Assembly (NCBI GenBank): GCA_964438205.1
Contig: CAYTJQ010000043.1
Coordinates: forward strand, 1-30,297
DNA: 30,297 nt
Reading direction: 5' to 3'
DNA from: Pseudohaliea sp964438205
Lineage (GTDB): Bacteria > Pseudomonadota > Gammaproteobacteria > Pseudomonadales > Halieaceae
The notes below the pieces were generated by a model. That model searched no databases, was not told where the DNA came from, and worked only from the letters and a program-made list of their open reading frames with translations. Positions 22,208-29,493 of the stretch are shown here, piece by piece. The position numbers and the translations under genes were made by a program. Numbering within the stretch: position 1 is the stretch's first letter; each line of letters opens with the position of its first letter.

Positions 22208-23680
22208 ATGAACGCACCCGCCCTGCCCTTCGACAACAGCTATGCACGGCTGCCGGCACGCTTCTACGCCCGCCTGGATCCCACACCGGTTCGCAAACCG
22301 GGTCTCCTCCGGGTCAACCGCCCGCTGTGCGCGGCGCTGGGCATCGACCCGGACTGGCTCGCCTCCGAGGCGGGCGTCGCCATGGTGGCGGGCAACGCCG
22401 TGCCCGAGGGCGCCGAGCCCCTCGCCGCCGCCTATGCGGGGCACCAGTTCGGCCAGTACAACCCGCAGCTCGGCGACGGCCGCGCCCTGCTCCTCGGCGA
22501 GATCCTCGATCGCGAGGGCCGCCGCTTCGACATCCAGCTCAAGGGCTCGGGGCCGACCCCCTGGTCCCGGGGCGGCGACGGCCGCTCGCCCCTTGGACCC
22601 GTGCTGCGCGAGTACCTCGTCAGCGAGGGCATGTACGCCCTCGGGGTGCCCACCACCCGTGCGCTGGCGGCGGTGACCACCGGCGAGCGCGTCATGCGCG
22701 ACGGCATCGAGCCCGGCGCCGTGCTCGCCCGGGTGGCGAGCAGCCACATCCGCGTGGGTACCTTCCAGTACTTCGCCGTGCGCGGAGACCGGGAAGCGCT
22801 GGAAACGCTCCTCGGGCACGTGATCGAGCGCCACTATCCGCAGGCCCGCGACGCCGCTAACCTCGCCCTGGCAGTCCTCGAGGGCGTGATCGCCCGCCAG
22901 GCGGGGCTCATCGCCAGCTGGCAGCAGCTGGGGTTCATCCACGGCGTGATGAACACGGACAACATGCTGCTCTGCGGCGAGACCGTGGACTACGGCCCCT
23001 GCGCCTTCATGGAGGCCTTCCACCCGGAAACCGTGTTCAGCTCCATCGACCACGGTGGCCGCTACGCCTACCAGAACCAGCCAGGTATCGCGCACTGGAA
23101 CCTGGTGCGCTTCGCCGAAACGCTGCTGCCGCTGCTGCACGCCGACCAGGAAGAGGCCATCGCCCTCGCCCAGGAGGCGCTCGGCGCCTTCCCCCGGTTG
23201 TTCAGCGAGGCGCACGCGGCGGGGCTCGCGCGCAAGCTCGGGCTCCGGGCCCTGCGGCCGGACGACGACGACCTGGTCGAGGGCTTTTTCGCGGCGCTGG
23301 CGGAGGACGGCGCCGATTTCACGCTGGCCTTTCGCCACCTCGCCGAGCTCGACGGGCCCGACGCCGGGGCTTTCGAGGGCCTGTTCCAGCCGGGAAACGC
23401 CCTCACTGGCTGGCTGCCGCGCTGGCGCGAGCGCCTCGCCGCCGACGGGGAGGACCCGGAAGCCCGCCGCACCCGGCAGCGCGCTGTGAACCCCGTGTTC
23501 ATCCCCCGCAACCACCTGGTGCAGGCGGTCATCGAGGCCGCCGAGGGCGGCGATCTCGCCCCCTTCCACCGCCTGGCCGACCGTGTCGCAAACCCCTGGA
23601 CCTGGGACCCGGCGGATGCCGACCTGGCACGGCCGGCACAGCCGGAGGAACAGGTGCGGCGCACCTTCTGCGGGACCTGA
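22208..23680 (+). CDS. selO: Protein adenylyltransferase SelO
   Basis: This 490-residue pseudokinase-fold enzyme (YdiU/UPF0061) transfers AMP from ATP to Ser/Thr/Tyr of target proteins and is linked to redox stress. Family features are the N-terminal LPARFYARLDPTPV, YAGHQFGQYNPQLGDGRA (76-93), the nucleotide-binding Lys112 in QLKGSGPTPWSRGGDGRS, the metal-binding site HGVMNTDNM (Asp251/Asn252), DYGPCAFME (Asp261) and VNPVFIPRNHLVQ. It ends in TFCGT, and this C-terminal Cys is the position taken by selenocysteine in animal SelO. The length matches bacterial SelO. The ATG follows AGGAG with a 10-base gap. It diverges from the deacylase-like gene, with 136 bases between. Confidence 0.96.
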   Translation: MNAPALPFDNSYARLPARFYARLDPTPVRKPGLLRVNRPLCAALGIDPDWLASEAGVAMVAGNAVPEGAEPLAAAYAGHQFGQYNPQLGDGRALLLGEILDREGRRFDIQLKGSGPTPWSRGGDGRSPLGPVLREYLVSEGMYALGVPTTRALAAVTTGERVMRDGIEPGAVLARVASSHIRVGTFQYFAVRGDREALETLLGHVIERHYPQARDAANLALAVLEGVIARQAGLIASWQQLGFIHGVMNTDNMLLCGETVDYGPCAFMEAFHPETVFSSIDHGGRYAYQNQPGIAHWNLVRFAETLLPLLHADQEEAIALAQEALGAFPRLFSEAHAAGLARKLGLRALRPDDDDLVEGFFAALAEDGADFTLAFRHLAELDGPDAGAFEGLFQPGNALTGWLPRWRERLAADGEDPEARRTRQRAVNPVFIPRNHLVQAVIEAAEGGDLAPFHRLADRVANPWTWDPADADLARPAQPEEQVRRTFCGT

Positions 23681-23781
23681 CTGCGGCACCTGCCCGCGGT
23701 ACCGGGGCGCACGCGGCCCCCTGTCCCCGCAACGCCCGCGGTGGTAGCATCGCGCGCACCCGACGCCCCGCGAGCCAGGCC

Positions 23782-24453
23782 ATGTACACGCGCGATAACC
23801 CCAGCCCCGAGTACCTCGCCATGGTGCAGATGTACGAGACCCTGCACACGGCCGGGGAGCAGTCCGAGGGCAAGAGCGCCGAAGAAACCTTCCCCGGCAA
23901 GATGCTGGTAGGGCACGTGCGCGAGATCAAGGCGCTCATCGACCGCACCGGCGCCCGGGACCTGCTCGACTATGGCGCCGGCAAGGGCCTCGCCTACGGC
24001 GAGCGCAACCTGCGCATCGACAACCAGCTCACCGTGAGCAGCCTGCAGGACTACTGGGGTGTCGACGAGATCCGCTGCTACGACCCGGGCCACGCGCCCT
24101 TCGCCGAGCTGCCGGACCGGCCCTACGACGCGGTGATCAGCACCGACGTGCTCGAGCACATCACCGAGCCGGACGTGCCCTGGGTCATCGAGGAGATGTT
24201 CAGCCTCGCGCGCAAGTTCGTCTTCGCCAACGTCGCCTGCTACCCGGCGGTGAAACACCTGCCCAACGGCCAGAACGCCCACTGCACACTGCACCCGCCC
24301 GAGTGGTGGGCGGGGCTCGTACACGGCATCGCCATGCGCCACACGGACGTCTCCTACCGCTTCGTGATGACCGACAAGTCGGGCCCGCGCAAGAAGCTGG
24401 GCCTGTCTGGCAAGCGGCGCAAGGTCAATCACGTCTTCGAACGCCTCGTCTAA
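23782..24453 (+). CDS. Class I SAM-dependent methyltransferase-like protein
   Basis: This 223-residue cytosolic protein has a Rossmann-type methyltransferase core. The probable SAM-binding motif I is LLDYGAGKG (about 61-69), an acidic strand end is seen in IRCYDPGHAPF, motif IV-like YDAVISTDVLEHI follows, and the C-terminus is basic (KSGPRKKLGLSGKRRKVN). The N-terminal part (MYTRDNPSPEYLAMVQMYETLHTAGE) is unlike common families and I do not recognise the substrate. The gene stands alone between selO and the pyrD-pyrK fusion. A perfect hairpin starts 7 bases after its stop. A TAGCAT box about 32 bases before the ATG could be a -10 element, but no good -35 is seen. Confidence 0.75.
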   Translation: MYTRDNPSPEYLAMVQMYETLHTAGEQSEGKSAEETFPGKMLVGHVREIKALIDRTGARDLLDYGAGKGLAYGERNLRIDNQLTVSSLQDYWGVDEIRCYDPGHAPFAELPDRPYDAVISTDVLEHITEPDVPWVIEEMFSLARKFVFANVACYPAVKHLPNGQNAHCTLHPPEWWAGLVHGIAMRHTDVSYRFVMTDKSGPRKKLGLSGKRRKVNHVFERLV

Positions 24454-24459
24454 GCGCGT

Positions 24460-24486
24460 CCGCCTGCCGCAGCGCGCGGCAGGCGG
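24460..24486. repeat. Perfect 11-bp palindrome immediately before a TATAAT box
   Basis: CCGCCTGCCGC (24460-24470) and GCGGCAGGCGG (24476-24486) pair perfectly around AGCGC. The repeat begins 7 bases after the methyltransferase stop and ends at the base before TATAAT. It may terminate the upstream transcript (no T-run follows) or act as an operator within the promoter spacer of the downstream gene. Confidence 0.6.
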
Positions 24487-24492
24487 TATAAT
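24487..24492 (+). promoter_or_regulatory. Consensus -10 box (TATAAT) for the pyrD-pyrK fusion gene
   Basis: A perfect TATAAT stands out in very GC-rich sequence, 40 bases before the TTG start. At 17-base spacing the -35 position reads CTGCCG, only 3 of 6 consensus bases, and it lies inside the palindrome. This suggests that the element is regulated or needs an activator. Confidence 0.5.
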
Positions 24493-24531
24493 GCCGGCAT
24501 TCCGCCCACCGCCAGCGATAGCGGGGTTTCC

Positions 24532-26157
24532 TTGACTACAGAGTTCTTCGGCAAGCGCCTGTCCGGGCCCTTCACCATCCCCTCGGGCATCGTCACCACC
24601 GCCGGCCCGATCATGCAGTATTTCCTCGACCACGTGCCGCAGGTGGGCGTGATCACCACCAAGAGCATCGGCCCGGTGCCGCGCGCCGGCAACCGCGAAC
24701 CGGTGTACAGCCAGTACGCCCCGGGCTGCTTTGTCAACGCCGTGGGGCTCACCAACCCCGGGCCGGAAGCCTCACGAGAGATCCTTGCGGGCCTGAAGGT
24801 GCCCGCAGACCGCTTCCTGCTTACCTCGATCTTCGGCGGCACCGTCGAGGAATTCGTCGCCGTGGCCGAACTGCTGGCACCGGTCTCCGATGGCCTGGAA
24901 CTCAACCTCTCCTGCCCGCACGCCAAGGGCTACGGCATGGCCATGGGCCAGGACCCGGCGCTGGTCGCGGAGATCGTCGCCGCGGTGAAAGCCGCCGTCG
25001 ACGTGCCGGTCATCCCCAAGCTCACCCCGAACACGCCGGACATCGGTGCGATCGCCCGGGCCGCCGAGGAGGCCGGCGCCGACGGCTTCTGCGCCATCAA
25101 CACCGTGGGGCCCGGCTATACCAGCGCCTACGGTCACCCGGTGCTGTCCAACGGCGCCGGCGGCATGTCCGGCAAGGGCGTACTGCCCATCGCGCTCAAG
25201 TGCCTGCGCGAGATCCGCGCCGTGAGCGCGCTGCCCATCGTCGGCTGCGGTGGCCTGTCCAGCGCCGAGGACGTGCGCGCCGCCCGCGAGGCCGGGGCCA
25301 CCGTGGTCGGCATTGGCTCCGCGCTCACCGGCATGACCACCGATGACATCGAGCGGTACTTCCGCACCCTGGAAGCCGATCTCGACAGCGGCAGCGCCAA
25401 TGCCGAAGCCCAGGTGCGCTACGACGTCGACATGCACTTCCGCCCCGTGACCCTGGTGGACAACACGCGGGTCTGCGAGGACATCGCCCTCCTCACCTTC
25501 GACCGCAAGGTGAACGTGCAGGCCGGCGAGTTCATCTTCCTGTGGATTCCCGGTCTCGGCGAGAAACCCTTCTCGGCGCTGAACGACGACCCCTTCACCC
25601 TCGTCGCCATCGACGTGGGCCAGTTCACCCATGCACTCATGGACCTGCCCGTCGGCACCGAGGCCTACGTACGGGGTCCCCACGGCCTGCCGGCGGACCC
25701 GCCGGCGGAAACCCGCATCATGGCCGTCGCCGGCGGCACCGGCCTCGCCGCCGTTTACCAGCTCGCCCGGGACTTCGGCAACGCGGAAATCTTCACCGGC
25801 GCCCGCAGCGCCGAGCGCCTCTACTACCTGGAGGAATGCCGCGCCGTGGCCGAGGTACACGTCTCCACCGACGACGGCAGCGCCGGCTTCCACGGCCGCG
25901 TCACCGAGCTGCTGCGCGCGCGCCTCGAGGCCATGACCCCGGCGGAGCACGAGAAGCTGGTGTTCTACAACTGCGGCCCGGCACCCATGGTGCACGCCGC
26001 CGAGGCCGTGCAGCGCGAGTTCTGCCGGCCCGGGCAGATCTTCAGCGCGATCGACTACCTGACCAAGTGCGGCGTCGGCATCTGCGGCGCCTGCGCGGCA
26101 CCGGACGGGCGCCGGCTCTGCGTCGACGGACCGTTCCTAGGCGCCACCGCGGCCTGA
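24532..26157 (+). CDS. Fused dihydroorotate dehydrogenase (class 1B): PyrD catalytic plus PyrK electron-transfer domains
   Basis: This 541-residue fusion, if it acts as its domains suggest, would oxidise dihydroorotate to orotate in pyrimidine synthesis and pass electrons to NAD+. Residues 1-300 are the FMN barrel: NAVGLTNPG (69-77), catalytic-type Cys128 in ELNLSCPH, KLTPN, INTVGPGYT, and GCGGLSSAEDV with VGIGSALTG for phosphate binding. Residues from about 310 to the end match PyrK: an FAD domain with FIFLWIPGLGEKPFS, the nucleotide-binding VAGGTGLAAVYQLA, FYNCGPAPMV and four [2Fe-2S] cysteines (513, 518, 521 and 530, in CGVGICGAC). The start is TTG at 24532, after GCGGGG. PyrD and PyrK are normally separate subunits, and most gammaproteobacteria use the quinone-linked class 2 enzyme. 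A different role in reduced-pyrimidine metabolism is possible. Confidence 0.88.
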   Translation: MTTEFFGKRLSGPFTIPSGIVTTAGPIMQYFLDHVPQVGVITTKSIGPVPRAGNREPVYSQYAPGCFVNAVGLTNPGPEASREILAGLKVPADRFLLTSIFGGTVEEFVAVAELLAPVSDGLELNLSCPHAKGYGMAMGQDPALVAEIVAAVKAAVDVPVIPKLTPNTPDIGAIARAAEEAGADGFCAINTVGPGYTSAYGHPVLSNGAGGMSGKGVLPIALKCLREIRAVSALPIVGCGGLSSAEDVRAAREAGATVVGIGSALTGMTTDDIERYFRTLEADLDSGSANAEAQVRYDVDMHFRPVTLVDNTRVCEDIALLTFDRKVNVQAGEFIFLWIPGLGEKPFSALNDDPFTLVAIDVGQFTHALMDLPVGTEAYVRGPHGLPADPPAETRIMAVAGGTGLAAVYQLARDFGNAEIFTGARSAERLYYLEECRAVAEVHVSTDDGSAGFHGRVTELLRARLEAMTPAEHEKLVFYNCGPAPMVHAAEAVQREFCRPGQIFSAIDYLTKCGVGICGACAAPDGRRLCVDGPFLGATAA

Positions 26158-26200
26158 TTCGTTGCTGCAGGCACCGTCGAGGCTGCGGTGACCGGCAACG

Positions 26201-26236
26201 CGACGACCCCTACCCGAGAGGCCGAGGGGCGCGTCG
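26201..26236. terminator. Interrupted hairpin downstream of the pyrD-pyrK fusion, possible terminator
   Basis: CGACG + CCCCT (26201-26211) can pair with AGGGG + CGTCG (26225-26236) across short bulges. The hairpin lies between convergent genes. No T-run is present, so the call is weak. The rest of 26158-26287 shows nothing else. Confidence 0.25.
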
Positions 26237-26287
26237 GGAGTGCCCGGGTACCGGGCCGCATCGCGGGATCTCGATGAGCCGGGCCGG

Positions 26288-26950
26288 CTATTCAGCAAGC
26301 GCCGACAGCATCAGCCACTGATCGACGGAACGGGATAGCTCGACGCGGCCGTGGAGACGGATCTCGTCCCGCTCGATCGCCGGCGCCAGCGCCCGCTTGC
26401 CGATCCAGATCGGCCCCAGGACCCGCACCCGGGTTACGATGAACAGGTCAACCTCGTGGCCGGGGTCAGAAATACACAGGTCCACATCACTGCCCTCTAT
26501 CAACAGCCACCACCAGCGCATTTCCTGCGGTGCGTCGAGGAAATCGAACTGCAGCACCGTGCGACCCGGCGGCAGGGCACTGGTATCGATGCGACGGCGC
26601 ATATCCCACATCAGTACGCCAGCATCCCAGTCGGGGCCGTTCATCTCGCTCTCGACCCAGCGCTGGCCCCAGAGCCCCATGGCCCGGATGACGGGTTCCA
26701 GGGCATGGCCCGCTTCCGTGAGCTGATAGATACCGCCTGCGGTGTGGTGCACCACGCCCTCGCTGGTCAGTTCCCGCAGGCGTTGCGACAACAGTGGGCG
26801 CGACATGAGCGGGACACCGCGATGTATCTCGTTGAAGCCGACGGATCCGCTGAGCAGTTCGCGCAGGATCAGTGGCGTCCAGCGTTTCGCGAGAATCTCC
26901 GACGCTTTTGCCACCGGGCAGAACTGGCCATAGCCCGTGAAGCCTGCCAT
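26288..26950 (-). CDS. HxlR-family winged-helix regulator with C-terminal SCP2-like domain
   Basis: This 220-residue protein has a HxlR-type DNA-binding domain at about 9-100. It shows the family cysteine in YGQFCPVAKASEIL, KRWTPLILRELLSGSVGFNEIHRGVPLMSRPLLSQRLREL and the wing GGIYQLTEAGHAL. The C-terminal 110 residues (TVLQFDFLDAPQEMRWWWLLIEGSDVDLC... DLFIVTRVRVLGPIWIGK) resemble an SCP2-like sterol or ligand pocket, as in other long HxlR members, so it may sense a small hydrophobic molecule. ATG at 26950 with GGGAGG 8 bases upstream sets the start; longer in-frame readings run into the divergent gene. It diverges from a methyltransferase gene that it probably regulates (inference). Confidence 0.88.
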   Translation of the reverse strand: MAGFTGYGQFCPVAKASEILAKRWTPLILRELLSGSVGFNEIHRGVPLMSRPLLSQRLRELTSEGVVHHTAGGIYQLTEAGHALEPVIRAMGLWGQRWVESEMNGPDWDAGVLMWDMRRRIDTSALPPGRTVLQFDFLDAPQEMRWWWLLIEGSDVDLCISDPGHEVDLFIVTRVRVLGPIWIGKRALAPAIERDEIRLHGRVELSRSVDQWLMLSALAE

Positions 26951-27182
26951 AAGCTGACCTCCCGTTGTCCGTGCCGTCTGCGATTCAGCCCCGGACGAGG
27001 TACACCAGGTCCGGGCAGTCTTCACCAGCTGCCGACACTGCCATCCAGGCGCCACGTTTTCCATCCCCCGGTGCAGTTTCTGAACTGGTTGCCGTGAATC
27101 GTCTTCTGGGAGGGTGAAGGCCGACGGGCACGGCGCTCGTCCCACCTTCACCGGCACTGCGCGATACGCGCGGAGGTATCTC
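26951..27182. promoter_or_regulatory. Divergent control region between HxlR regulator and methyltransferase
   Basis: These 232 bases hold good ribosome-binding sites at both ends (GGGAGG for the regulator, GGAGGT for the methyltransferase) and one clear inverted repeat at 27074-27087. The GC content is visibly below the window average. No confident -35/-10 pair was found. Confidence 0.5.
27074..27087. promoter_or_regulatory. Candidate operator, inverted repeat CAGTT-TCTG-AACTG
   Basis: Two perfect 5-bp arms are separated by 4 bases, 96 bases before the methyltransferase start and 124 bases before the regulator start. It is the right sort of symmetry and place for a dimeric HxlR protein, but it is short enough to occur by chance. 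Confidence 0.25.
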
Positions 27183-28013
27183 ATGACGATTGCAGGGGAA
27201 AAACTTCAACAGACGCTACGCCCGCACAACGAGGGGCCGTCGGCGACCTGGTCGAGGGGTGGCGCCGCCTACGACGAGATCAGTCGCGGGATTCTCGATG
27301 CCATTGAACACGCCATCAATCGGCTGGCGCCGACCGGGCGGATGCGCATCCTGGACCTGGCGACGGGGACTGGCTGGACGGCGCGAAGGCTCGCCGAGCG
27401 AGGCTATGCGGTCACCGGTGCCGACTTCGCGCCGGACATGCTGACTTCCGCTCGAGAACTGGCACGCGCGCGCCGGCTTCCCATTCCCTTCGTGGACGGT
27501 GACGCGGAGGCGCTCCCCTTTGAAACCGGGTCTTTCGATGCCGTCATCTCCACCTTTGGCGTGATGTTCACCCTGCGGCCGGAGGATGCCGCCGCCGAAA
27601 TGGCGCGCGTCACGCGCTCCGGCGGAAAGCTCGCGCTGGCGGTCTGGACGCCGGACGGCAACGTCTTCGAGATGTTCAGGGTGATCAGGCAGTACATGCC
27701 GGAGCCCGAGGGCCAGCCGCCCGCCTCTCCCTTCGCGTGGGGGGATGGCGAGAGGTTGTTGGAACTCCTGGGAAACGACTTTGAACTGCGCATTGAGCGG
27801 GGCACCTCCTACTACCGGGAGCCCGATGGCCAGGCCGCCTGGCGCACGTTCGTCGAAGGATATGGGCCCGTACAGTCCCTTGCCGGCAGCCTCGATGCTG
27901 AGCGCCGGCAGCAGTTCGAATCCGACTTCGTCGCCTTCCATGAGCAGTTCAGGGATGAACTCGGGATCACGGTGCCCAGGGACTACCTGGTCGTGCACGG
28001 CATTCGTCGCTGA
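27183..28013 (+). CDS. Class I SAM-dependent methyltransferase (Methyltransf_11/UbiE-like)
   Basis: This 276-residue cytosolic methyltransferase has motif I ILDLATGTGWTARRLAERG (about 55-73), the acidic VTGADFAPDM after strand 2, VDGDAEALPFETGSFDAVISTFG (motifs II-IV) and VTRSGGKLALAVWTPDG (motif VI). This is the Methyltransf_11 pattern of enzymes acting on small molecules or quinones; the acceptor is unknown. GGAGGT a few bases upstream sets the ATG at 27183 rather than upstream in-frame starts. It is divergent from, and probably controlled by, the HxlR regulator. The GC content and codon choice look less extreme than in most of the window, which hints that the pair was acquired together. 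Confidence 0.88.
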   Translation: MTIAGEKLQQTLRPHNEGPSATWSRGGAAYDEISRGILDAIEHAINRLAPTGRMRILDLATGTGWTARRLAERGYAVTGADFAPDMLTSARELARARRLPIPFVDGDAEALPFETGSFDAVISTFGVMFTLRPEDAAAEMARVTRSGGKLALAVWTPDGNVFEMFRVIRQYMPEPEGQPPASPFAWGDGERLLELLGNDFELRIERGTSYYREPDGQAAWRTFVEGYGPVQSLAGSLDAERRQQFESDFVAFHEQFRDELGITVPRDYLVVHGIRR

Positions 28014-28101
28014 GCGAAACGGAGAGCCGTTGGCAGCCGTTGCCAGGAGCACCAGCGGTTCCGGTGGCACGGACCGTCACCCGGGCTCCGCCGGAACAGC
28101 A

Positions 28102-28125
28102 GGTGCGCCCGAGCACGGTCGCACC
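28102..28125. terminator. Weak hairpin between convergent genes
   Basis: GGTGCG (28102-28107) and CGCACC (28120-28125) form 6-bp arms around a 12-base loop, just beyond the stop of the convergent TPR gene. There is no T-run. The rest of 28014-28127 shows only a short tandem (AGCCGTTGGC then AGCCGTTGCC). Confidence 0.2.
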
Positions 28126-28127
28126 GC

Positions 28128-29474
28128 TCAATAGCGGAAGCGATAGCGGCGCACCAGGCCGCCGCTGTCGACCGCATCGCCCCCGCGCAGCACCGGCCGG
28201 AAGCGGAAATCCTTCAGCATGCGGTAGAAAGCGCTGCGGGCTGCGGCCTCGTCGCGGGCCTCGAGCACGGCCAGGTCCACGTCCCGGGCCTGCCCGAGGC
28301 GGTTCACCGTGAAGCGGGCCTCTCCCTCGGCGGGCTCCAGGTGCTCCTCCGGCGGCGGCGCCGCCGTGAAGAAGGGTGAGGCAACCGGCAGCTCCCTCGG
28401 CTCGGGAAAGAGGGCCGCGGGATCGGTCGCCGGGTCGCCATCGTTCGCGTAGAGCTCCCAGGCCTCGCGGTAGCTGCGCAGGGCCGGGCCGGGCTGGTGC
28501 CACCAGAGGTGCCAGTCGCCGAGGTCCAGCAGCGCTCGCGCCAGCGCGGCGCGGTCCGGCTCGGGCTGCGCGCGGTGAATCTCGATAATGCGCTCGGCGA
28601 GCTGCCGGCCGCCGCGGTAATTGTACTTGCGCATGAGGCGGAAGTCCTCGGCCTCCAGGCTCTGCGAGGGCGCGTAGCTCTGGTTCGCCGAGGAGCCGAC
28701 GCGCATGCGGATAGTCTCCTGGCGCTCACCCTCGTAGCGGGAAACGAGGTACTCGGTGCGCAGCATGTCGCGCAGGTAGGGCAGCTGGGCGAGGTCAGCG
28801 CCGGCCTCACCTGCCGCCTCCGCGGCTTCCAGCCGCTCGAGTTCGCGTTCATTCAGTAGTCGCAGGTCCACCAGGAAGCGGTAGCTGTCGAACCCCTCGC
28901 GGGCGAGGTAGCGCCCGCGCTGCCATTCCGCGTAAGCGGCCACCGCCGCCTGCCGCGCGGCCTCGTCCGGCGCATTCGCGAGGCGCAGGCGCAGCAGGTA
29001 GCGCTGCGTCCCGACCGCTCCCTCGCGGTCGCCGAGGGCGAGCTGGCTGGCCAGCACCCGCTCCAGCAGCGGAAGCTGAGCCGGCGTCGCCAGCCCCTCG
29101 TTGACCCGCGCCAGGTGGACGGCGCGCTTCAGGTACGGCAGCGCCTCGCGGTGGTCGCCGCGGGCCTGCAGCGCACGGCCGACATCGCCCGCAGGCTCTA
29201 TGAGCGCCGCGCTGTAGGCGCCGGCGGCCGCCTCCGCAGCCTCGAGGGACGCCAGCGGCACCGGGGTTTTCACGACGGGCTCCACGGCCGCTGCCGGCGT
29301 CGCCCGGCGGGGCTCATCGCTGCGACTGATATGGTAACCATGCGGCGTCGCCGGGGGGGGCTGCGGATTGATCGAGTTGTTAGGGTGCGCGGCCTGTACC
29401 GCCGCGGCGACGAGCGCGCTGAGCAGGCCTGCCAGGCCCCTGGCGCTGACCCGCAGTGGTTGCTGAGATCGCAA
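28128..29474 (-). CDS. Exported TPR-like protein with TonB-like C-terminal domain
   Basis: This 448-residue protein is read from TTG at 29474. That start gives a clean signal peptide (ARGLAGLLSALVAAAVQA, cleavage near residue 28) and lies 19 bases after the preceding stop. An upstream ATG at 29546 would bury the signal and overlap the neighbour by 53 bases. After a proline-rich linker come TPR-like helical pairs (GRALQARGDHREALPYLKRAVHLARV and similar), a long helical middle, and another TPR-like unit (ALLDLGDWHLWWHQPGPALRSYREAWELY). The last 70 residues (EGEARFTVNRLGQARDVDL... FRFRPVLRGG) look like a TonB C-terminal fold. No TonB transmembrane anchor or energising motif is seen. A periplasmic role in envelope processes is likely, but the specific function is unknown. 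Confidence 0.75.
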   Translation of the reverse strand: MRSQQPLRVSARGLAGLLSALVAAAVQAAHPNNSINPQPPPATPHGYHISRSDEPRRATPAAAVEPVVKTPVPLASLEAAEAAAGAYSAALIEPAGDVGRALQARGDHREALPYLKRAVHLARVNEGLATPAQLPLLERVLASQLALGDREGAVGTQRYLLRLRLANAPDEAARQAAVAAYAEWQRGRYLAREGFDSYRFLVDLRLLNERELERLEAAEAAGEAGADLAQLPYLRDMLRTEYLVSRYEGERQETIRMRVGSSANQSYAPSQSLEAEDFRLMRKYNYRGGRQLAERIIEIHRAQPEPDRAALARALLDLGDWHLWWHQPGPALRSYREAWELYANDGDPATDPAALFPEPRELPVASPFFTAAPPPEEHLEPAEGEARFTVNRLGQARDVDLAVLEARDEAAARSAFYRMLKDFRFRPVLRGGDAVDSGGLVRRYRFRY

Positions 29475-29493
29475 CGGGAACACCGCGAACGGG

